Part shown: positions 13,400 through 17,611 of the stretch, piece after piece
Layout of the letters: each line of letters opens with the position of its first letter
Position numbering within the stretch: the first letter of the stretch is position 1
Origin: an uncultured Lachnobacterium sp.
GTDB lineage: Bacteria; Bacillota; Clostridia; Lachnospirales; Lachnospiraceae
Direction: 5' to 3'
Assembly: GCA_900546625.1 (NCBI GenBank)
Contig: URDU01000044.1
Span: 1 to 17,611, forward strand
Length of the DNA: 17,611 nucleotides
Position numbers and translations under genes: made by a program
Notes under the pieces: generated by a model
What the model was told of the DNA's origin: nothing
Database searches by the model: none
Seen by the model: the letters and a program-made list of their open reading frames with translations, nothing else

Positions 13400-13845
13400 T
13401 AATAAGACCCATGGAGCCGGAGGATGCAGACTCGGTGGCGCAGATAGAAAAAGACAGCTTCACACAGCCCTGGAGCAGACAGGGATTTTTGGATGCCATG
13501 AGGCTTCCGGAGAATATCATGCTTGTGGCACAGGAGGATGGCGAGATACTGGGGTATCAGTGCACGTATGTGTCATTTGATGAGGGAGAGCTGACCAATA
13601 TAGCAGTCAAAAAATCAGCACGAGGAAAAGGTGTGGGTGCACATCTTATCAGATGCCTGCAGGAAAAGGCAAAAGAGTCAGGTGTTGAGCGCATTGTGCT
13701 CGAAGCCAGGGTGACTAATGAGGCTGCGATATCACTGTATCAGAAGATGGGGTTTGTAAACCTTGGAATCAGAAAAAATCTATATGAGCATCCGGTAGAG
13801 GACGGTGTCATCATGTCCTATACTGCGGAGGAAAATTTATGTTAG
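13396..13845 (+). CDS. rimI: Ribosomal protein bS18 N-acetyltransferase RimI
   Basis: A GNAT-family enzyme that transfers acetyl from acetyl-CoA to the N-terminal Ala of ribosomal protein bS18. The 149-residue protein has the GNAT motif A ELTNIAVKKSARGKGVGAHL (about 60-80, with the RGKGVG acetyl-CoA loop) and the C-terminal NEAAISLYQKMGFVNLG typical of RimI. Start overlap with tsaB is ATGA. The tsaE-tsaB-rimI order is widely conserved in Firmicutes, which supports RimI over a generic GNAT. It overlaps rnz by 7 bases. Confidence 0.9.
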   Translation: MIIRPMEPEDADSVAQIEKDSFTQPWSRQGFLDAMRLPENIMLVAQEDGEILGYQCTYVSFDEGELTNIAVKKSARGKGVGAHLIRCLQEKAKESGVERIVLEARVTNEAAISLYQKMGFVNLGIRKNLYEHPVEDGVIMSYTAEENLC

Positions 13846-14750
13846 ACGTGTGTTTACTTGGAACAGCAGGCATGATGCCTTTGCCAAACAGATGGCTTAC
13901 GGCACTTTCACTAAAATATAACGGCAGCAATATACTTATTGACTGCGGTGAGGGAACGCAGATTGCGATGAAGGAGGCCGGAATCAATTTCAAGCCGATA
14001 GATATTTTGTGCATCACCCACTTTCATGCAGATCATATCAGTGGATTGCCGGGGCTTCTTCTTACAATGGGAAATGCGGAGCGCACCGAGCCGCTTACCA
14101 TTATTGGACCTAAGGGGCTTACAAGGGTTGTCACTGCACTTCGGACGATTGCGCCGGAGCTGCCTTTTGAGATAAAATGCATAGAGCTCAATGAGCAGGA
14201 TGAATATTTTGAGATGAACGGATATCATATACATGCATTCCGCGTAAAGCATGCGGTGCTGTGCTATGGCTATTCGGTTGAGATAAAGCGTAGTGGCAGA
14301 TTTTCCGTGGAAAGAGCAAAGGAAAAAGAAATTCCGATGCGCCTGTGGAATCCTCTTCAGAAAGGCAATACCGTTGAATTTGAGGGCAGAGTGTATACTC
14401 CGGATATGGTGCTTGGACCTGCAAGAAAGGGCATAAAGGTAACATATTGTACGGACTCAAGGCCACTTGAGCACATAGTGGAGGCAGCAGAGGGATCAGA
14501 CCTTTTTATCTGCGAGGGTATGTATGCTGAAAAGGAAAAGATAGTAAAAGCAAAGCAGTATAAGCATATGACCTTTTACGAGGCAGCAGACATGGCAAAG
14601 AGAGCCGGCGTGAAGGAGCTGTGGCTTACACATTTTTCGCCGTCACTTGTCAGGGCAGATGACTATATGCCACAGGTGAGGGATATTTTTGCAAACGCAT
14701 ATCTTGGAAAAGACGCAAAGAGCGTGGAGCTCATGTTTGACGAGGACTAA
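13839..14750 (+). CDS. rnz: Ribonuclease Z / MBL-fold hydrolase
   Basis: Short-form RNase Z is a zinc endonuclease that removes 3' trailers from tRNA precursors lacking an encoded CCA. The 303-residue protein opens with LLGTAGMMPLPNRWLTAL and has DCGEGTQ (35-41), the zinc motif THFHADHISGLPG (60-72), a later His in KHAVLCYGY, Asp in TYCTDSRP, and the C-terminal LTHFSPSLVR. Length is typical. The start follows GGAGGA inside rimI. Both tRNA-Ser genes at the right end of the window lack CCA, which fits the need for this enzyme. Its place inside the t6A operon groups two tRNA maturation activities. A related MBL-fold function cannot be excluded, as the GDTRP motif reads TDSRP here. Confidence 0.85.
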   Translation: MLDVCLLGTAGMMPLPNRWLTALSLKYNGSNILIDCGEGTQIAMKEAGINFKPIDILCITHFHADHISGLPGLLLTMGNAERTEPLTIIGPKGLTRVVTALRTIAPELPFEIKCIELNEQDEYFEMNGYHIHAFRVKHAVLCYGYSVEIKRSGRFSVERAKEKEIPMRLWNPLQKGNTVEFEGRVYTPDMVLGPARKGIKVTYCTDSRPLEHIVEAAEGSDLFICEGMYAEKEKIVKAKQYKHMTFYEAADMAKRAGVKELWLTHFSPSLVRADDYMPQVRDIFANAYLGKDAKSVELMFDED

Positions 14751-14761
14751 GGAGGGGCGAT

Positions 14762-15343
14762 ATGAAGAAAACAGGTATAGTTATTTTAACAATAGCGCTG
14801 ATTGCCGCGATATGTGGTTCGTTTTATGTCGTAAACGACAAGTCTAAAAGGGCTAATCAAAAGGAAAAGGTACTGACCGAGGTACAAAGAATAACAACTA
14901 AGGATCTCGACAAGAACTATCCGCAGACACCTCGTGAGGTGGTGAAACTTTATAACAGGATTGTGAAGTGCTACTATGGTATGCAGTATAGCGATGAAGA
15001 GCTTGATGCACTCACTGACCAGGCGCTTAAGCTTTTTGATGACGAGCTTGCAGCAAACAATCCAAAGGATACCTACAAACAGTCTGTCACGGCAGATGCG
15101 CAAAGCTACAAGGACCAGGGCATTACACTTGCTCAGACCGGAGTGTGTGACAGCAATGATGTAAAATATGTCACCGATAAGGGTAGTAAAATTGCATATG
15201 TAAAGGCATCTTACTTCATGAAGGAGGGCAGCTCGTATTCTAAAACATATCAGGAATATGTACTCAGGCAGGATAAGGAAGGCTGTTGGAGGATTCTTAC
15301 ATTTTATAAGATTGCGGCAGATTCTGATACGGAAACAGAATAG
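14762..15343 (+). CDS. Unknown exported or membrane-anchored protein (DUF6715-like)
   Basis: I have no function for it. The 193-residue protein has a Lys-Lys N-terminus and one hydrophobic helix (about 5-25) that would anchor it or act as a signal peptide; no clean lipobox precedes Cys18. The soluble part has KDLDKNYPQTPREVVKLYNRI, YSDEELDALTDQALKLFD, and a beta-rich end with KIAYVKASYFMKEG and EYVLRQDKEGCWRILTFYKI, giving an NTF2/DUF4878-like feel. It resembles Lachnospiraceae proteins annotated DUF6715, by recollection only. AGGAGG (14750-14755) lies 6 bases before the ATG. It sits 11 bases after rnz and 29 before tsaD, clearly inside the operon. Confidence 0.75.
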   Translation: MKKTGIVILTIALIAAICGSFYVVNDKSKRANQKEKVLTEVQRITTKDLDKNYPQTPREVVKLYNRIVKCYYGMQYSDEELDALTDQALKLFDDELAANNPKDTYKQSVTADAQSYKDQGITLAQTGVCDSNDVKYVTDKGSKIAYVKASYFMKEGSSYSKTYQEYVLRQDKEGCWRILTFYKIAADSDTETE

Positions 15344-15372
15344 AGTAATATAATTAAGAGTGGTGTAATAAA

Positions 15373-16410
15373 ATGACAGAAAATACAGAAACAAAAAAAG
15401 AAATTAAAATACTTGCAATTGAAAGCTCATGCGACGAGACTGCGGCAGCGGTCGTAGTAAATGGACGGGATCTGCGAAGTAATGTGATTTCATCGCAGAT
15501 AGCTCTTCATACTTTATATGGAGGGGTAGTACCGGAGATAGCCTCCAGAAAGCATATTGAGAAAATTAATCAGGTCATAGAGCAGGCGCTTTCAGATGCA
15601 CAGATGACACTCGATGATATAGATGCAATAGGCGTCACATATGGTCCGGGGCTTGTAGGAGCACTGCTTGTAGGCGTGGCAGAAGCAAAGGCCATAGCAT
15701 ACGCAAGAAACCTTCCTCTTGTCGGAGTGCACCATATAGAGGGACATATCAGCGCCAATTATATAGAAAATAAAGACTTAGAACCGCCATTTCTGGCACT
15801 CGTCGTATCAGGAGGACACACGCATCTGGTGAGAGTGGTAGATTACGGAAAATATGAGATCCTCGGACGCACGAGGGATGATGCGGCAGGAGAGGCATTT
15901 GACAAGGTAGCGAGAGCAATAGGCCTTGGCTATCCGGGAGGTCCTAAGATAGAAAAGGTTTCACATGAGGGTGACCCGCACAGCATAGAGTTCCCGAGAG
16001 CAAAGATTGTGGGCGGAGTTTATGATTTCAGCTTCAGCGGGCTTAAATCAGCAGTACTCAATTACTTAAACGGCTGCAGGATGAAGGGGCTGGAAATAAA
16101 CCAGGCAGACGTGGCAGCATCGTTCCAACAGGCGGTTACAGATGTGCTTGTCGGACACGCTGAGAATGCCATAGATGAGTTTAAAATGGACAAATTTGCC
16201 ATTGCGGGAGGCGTTGCTTCTAATGGTGTTATCCGTCATGCCATGGAGGAAATGTGCGCGCGCAAGGGTGTTAAATTCTATCGTCCGTCACCGATACTGT
16301 GTACAGACAATGCAGCAATGATAGGTGCGGCAGCATACTATGATTTTATAGCAGGTAAGAGATCAGGGCTTGATCTGAACGCGGTTCCGAATCTAAAGCT
16401 TGGTGAGTGA
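15373..16410 (+). CDS. tsaD: tRNA N6-adenosine threonylcarbamoyltransferase TsaD
   Basis: TsaD transfers threonylcarbamoyl from TC-AMP to A37 of tRNA. The 345-residue protein has [13 protein letters not shown] (17-29), [15 protein letters not shown] (49-63), the metal-binding HIEGH (121-125), SGGHTHLV (146-153), [16 protein letters not shown], and near the C-terminus AGGVASNG and CTDNAAMIG. All ASKHA motifs appear intact. A lysine-rich ten-residue N-terminal extension precedes the conserved start. The ribosome binding site is weak (AAGAGTGGTG). TsaC/YwlC, which makes TC-AMP, is not in the window. Confidence 0.97.
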   Translation: MTENTETKKEIKILAIESSCDETAAAVVVNGRDLRSNVISSQIALHTLYGGVVPEIASRKHIEKINQVIEQALSDAQMTLDDIDAIGVTYGPGLVGALLVGVAEAKAIAYARNLPLVGVHHIEGHISANYIENKDLEPPFLALVVSGGHTHLVRVVDYGKYEILGRTRDDAAGEAFDKVARAIGLGYPGGPKIEKVSHEGDPHSIEFPRAKIVGGVYDFSFSGLKSAVLNYLNGCRMKGLEINQADVAASFQQAVTDVLVGHAENAIDEFKMDKFAIAGGVASNGVIRHAMEEMCARKGVKFYRPSPILCTDNAAMIGAAAYYDFIAGKRSGLDLNAVPNLKLGE

Positions 16411-16414
16411 TTCT

Positions 16415-16451
16415 GTAATCGTTTACGGTTACACCGGGGTGCAAACATAAT
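16415..16451 (+). promoter_or_regulatory. Stem-loop and possible promoter between tsaD and ispD
   Basis: GTAATCG (16415-16421) pairs with CGGTTAC (16426-16432), one G.U, around a TTTA loop. No T-run follows. TTTACG (16422-16427) with CATAAT (16446-16451) at 18-base spacing could be a promoter for ispD. The evidence is weak for both. Confidence 0.35.
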
Positions 16452-16487
16452 GTGCAGACTTTGTCATGGATAGGAAAAGGAAGGAAT

Positions 16488-17198
16488 ATGGACAAGAAAA
16501 AGTTCACAGCAATCATACTGTCAGCCGGTACAGGAAGCCGGATGAAAAGCAATATGCCAAAGCAGTACATGGAGCTTTTAGGGCAGCCTGTGATTTATTA
16601 TAGTATAAAAGCATTTGAGGATAGCCCTGTTGATGAAATAGTCATAGTCTGCAGCGCGGATTATATTGAGTATTTCAGACATTCGATAATCGAAAAATAT
16701 GGCTTTAAAAAGGTGAAAGCGATAGTACAGGGAGGCAAAGAACGCTACAACTCTGTATACGAGGGGCTTAAAGCAGCAAAGGGCGCAGACTATGTGCTGA
16801 TCCATGACGGCGCACGCCCTCTGGTAGATAATGAAATAATAGTCCGTTCTATGCATACGGTTGAAAAAGAGAAAGCCTGTGTGGCAGGAATGCCTGTAAA
16901 GGACACAATAAAGGTGTCGGATGAATTCGGATATTCAGCAAACACTCCCGACAGGAAAAGTCTGTGGCAGATTCAGACACCGCAATGCTTTGAGTATAAT
17001 CTGCTGGCCAGGTCATATGATAAGCTGTTTAGTGATATGTCATACGGTAAAAGTGTGCCGGTAATTACAGATGATGCAATGATAGTAGAGTATGGGAGTG
17101 ACACAAAAGTAAAGCTCATAGAGGGCTCATATGAAAATATAAAGGTCACAACTCCTGAAGATATGGGGATTGCAGAGCTTTTTTTGAAGAAACGCTGA
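16488..17198 (+). CDS. ispD: 2-C-methyl-D-erythritol 4-phosphate cytidylyltransferase IspD
   Basis: IspD joins CTP and MEP to give CDP-methylerythritol in the MEP isoprenoid pathway. From ATG 16488 the protein is 236 residues, the normal size. It has the nucleotide-binding AIILSAGTGSRMKSNMPKQY (8-27), VQGGKERYNSVYEGL, LIHDGARPLV, MPVKDTIK, LWQIQTPQCF, VITDDAMIVE and IKVTTPEDM. The VKDTIK segment and length favour IspD over the related TarI. The frame is open from 16452, but the ATG at 16488 has AAAAGGAAGG immediately before it and matches the family start. It follows tsaD by 77 bases. No terminator is seen after it. Confidence 0.93.
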   Translation: MDKKKFTAIILSAGTGSRMKSNMPKQYMELLGQPVIYYSIKAFEDSPVDEIVIVCSADYIEYFRHSIIEKYGFKKVKAIVQGGKERYNSVYEGLKAAKGADYVLIHDGARPLVDNEIIVRSMHTVEKEKACVAGMPVKDTIKVSDEFGYSANTPDRKSLWQIQTPQCFEYNLLARSYDKLFSDMSYGKSVPVITDDAMIVEYGSDTKVKLIEGSYENIKVTTPEDMGIAELFLKKR

Positions 17199-17226
17199 AA
17201 AATGTAAAAAAAATTAGAAATTAGTG

Positions 17227-17255
17227 TTGACATATTGTAACATTGATGATAATAT
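17227..17255 (+). promoter_or_regulatory. Promoter of the tRNA-Ser cluster
   Basis: A consensus TTGACA (17227-17232), a 17-base spacer and TAATAT (17250-17255). The leader of about 50 bases carries two stem-loops: CTGCGCT (17261-17267)/AGTGCAG (17273-17279, one G.U) and ACAATTA (17288-17294)/TAATTGT (17300-17306). Confidence 0.75.
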
Positions 17256-17311
17256 AAATCCTGCGCTGAACAAGTGCAGACAACTAAACAATTACGTGTT
17301 AATTGTGACAC

Positions 17312-17397
17312 GCAGGGGTATCGAAGTGGTCATAACGAGGCGGTCTTGAAAACCGTTTGTCCGCAAGGGCGCGTGGGTTCGAATCCCACCCTCTCCG
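17312..17397 (+). tRNA. tRNA-Ser (anticodon UGA)
   Basis: Class II tRNA. The anticodon stem GCGGT/ACCGT encloses CTTGAAA, giving UGA. The long variable arm contains GTCC-GCAA-GGGC. The T arm is GTGGG-TTCGAAT-CCCAC. The 3' acceptor strand is CCTCTCC with discriminator G17397, and CCA is not encoded. The 5' strand GCAGGGG (17312-17318) pairs imperfectly: C2.C71 is a mismatch and G5.U68 a wobble. The rest of the cloverleaf is sound. Confidence 0.9.
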
Positions 17398-17415
17398 TTG
17401 AGCTTCCGAGCTCAA
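17398..17415 (+). other. Hairpin directly after tRNA-Ser(UGA)
   Basis: TTGAGCT-TCCG-AGCTCAA is a perfect 7-bp stem starting right after the discriminator base. It has no T-run, so it is probably a processing or stability element rather than a terminator. Confidence 0.5.
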
Positions 17416-17447
17416 TACAGATGGTAAAATAGTTTTTCAACTTTTTT

Positions 17448-17536
17448 GGAGAAGTACCCAAGAGGTTGAAGGGGCTCCCCTGGAAAGGGAGTAGGTCGTT
17501 AATAGCGGCGCGAGGGTTCAAATCCCTCCTTCTCCG
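17448..17536 (+). tRNA. tRNA-Ser (anticodon GGA)
   Basis: Class II tRNA with a perfect acceptor stem GGAGAAG (17448-17454)/CTTCTCC (17529-17535) and discriminator G17536. The anticodon stem CTCCC/GGGAG encloses CTGGAAA, giving GGA. It has a long variable arm (TAGGTCGTT..GCGGCGC) and T arm GAGGG-TTCAAAT-CCCTC. CCA is not encoded. Confidence 0.97.
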
Positions 17537-17611
17537 TTGGTTATTTCCAACCATCCGAACCTTGAAAACTAAACAGCAATGCAACCCTGAAAAATTCCAA
17601 GAGAAAATTTC
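17537..17611 (+). other. tRNA trailer with a sequence resembling an rRNA operon leader/spacer
   Basis: A small hairpin GTTGG (17536-17540)/CCAAC (17547-17551) starts at the tRNA 3' end. It is followed by ACCTTGAAAACTAAACAGC (from 17559). That string is close to the TTTGAAAACT(G/A)AAC motif found in Firmicutes rRNA leaders and 16S-23S spacers. No gene is seen before the window ends. Link to a downstream rRNA operon is inference. Confidence 0.45.

Noticed and set aside
16452..16487. Upstream start for IspD
   Set aside because: The extra 12 residues have no family counterpart and would remove the clear AAGGAAGG site from its proper place.
16488..17198. TarI (ribitol-5-phosphate cytidylyltransferase) instead of IspD
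   Set aside because: No teichoic acid genes are nearby, and the VKDTIK and ITDDAMIVE segments with the 236-residue length fit IspD better. Only a phylogeny would settle it fully.

Overview
The window looks like chromosomal DNA from a low-to-moderate-GC Clostridia bacterium, most likely a Lachnospiraceae member of the Agathobacter/Roseburia type. This rests on the style of the proteins, the AGGAGG-type ribosome binding sites, the FMN riboswitch and glmS ribozyme, the use of CoaBC and IspD, and the gene order of the tsaE-tsaB-rimI-(rnz)-tsaD block. The genus is inferred from memory of these families, not from a search.

Layout. 1-860 is a more A+T-rich, decayed accessory stretch: the 3' part of a membrane protein with a 14-residue Trp-Gly repeat, a C-terminal scrap of an AAA-ATPase-like/PD-(D/E)XK family protein, and a truncated HicB-like antitoxin. 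915-3078 is a complete glmS unit: promoter, glmS ribozyme, an extra stem-loop, glmS and a terminator. 3159-6506 is a candidate coenzyme A supply locus: an ECF S component of PanT type with its own promoter and terminator, a P1 (S58) peptidase, and coaBC. 6512-8205 holds three small membrane protein genes (DUF975, DUF2752, DUF4190-like) in convergent and divergent arrangement, with a decaying 12-nt tandem repeat in the divergent promoter region.

8228-10652 is tex. 10660-11634 is an FMN-riboswitch-controlled ribU unit. 11643-16410 runs from a YcxB-like protein into tsaE-tsaB-rimI-rnz-(unknown exported protein)-tsaD. It joins three of the enzymes for the t6A tRNA modification to the bS18 acetyltransferase and to tRNA 3' processing. 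ispD (MEP isoprenoid pathway) follows. The right end (17227-17611) holds a strong promoter, tRNA-Ser(UGA) and tRNA-Ser(GGA), and a sequence resembling the leader or spacer of a Firmicutes rRNA operon.

Most of the window is ordinary core genome. The points most worth a second look are the tRNA-Ser(UGA) acceptor stem with a C.C mismatch, the P1 peptidase between pantothenate uptake and CoaBC, the S component enlarged by two apparent helices, the 14-residue repeat protein, the 12-nt promoter repeats, the DUF2752/DUF4190-like/DUF975 membrane cluster, and the unknown exported protein inside the t6A operon. I saw no CRISPR array, insertion sequence, or convincing new defence system.
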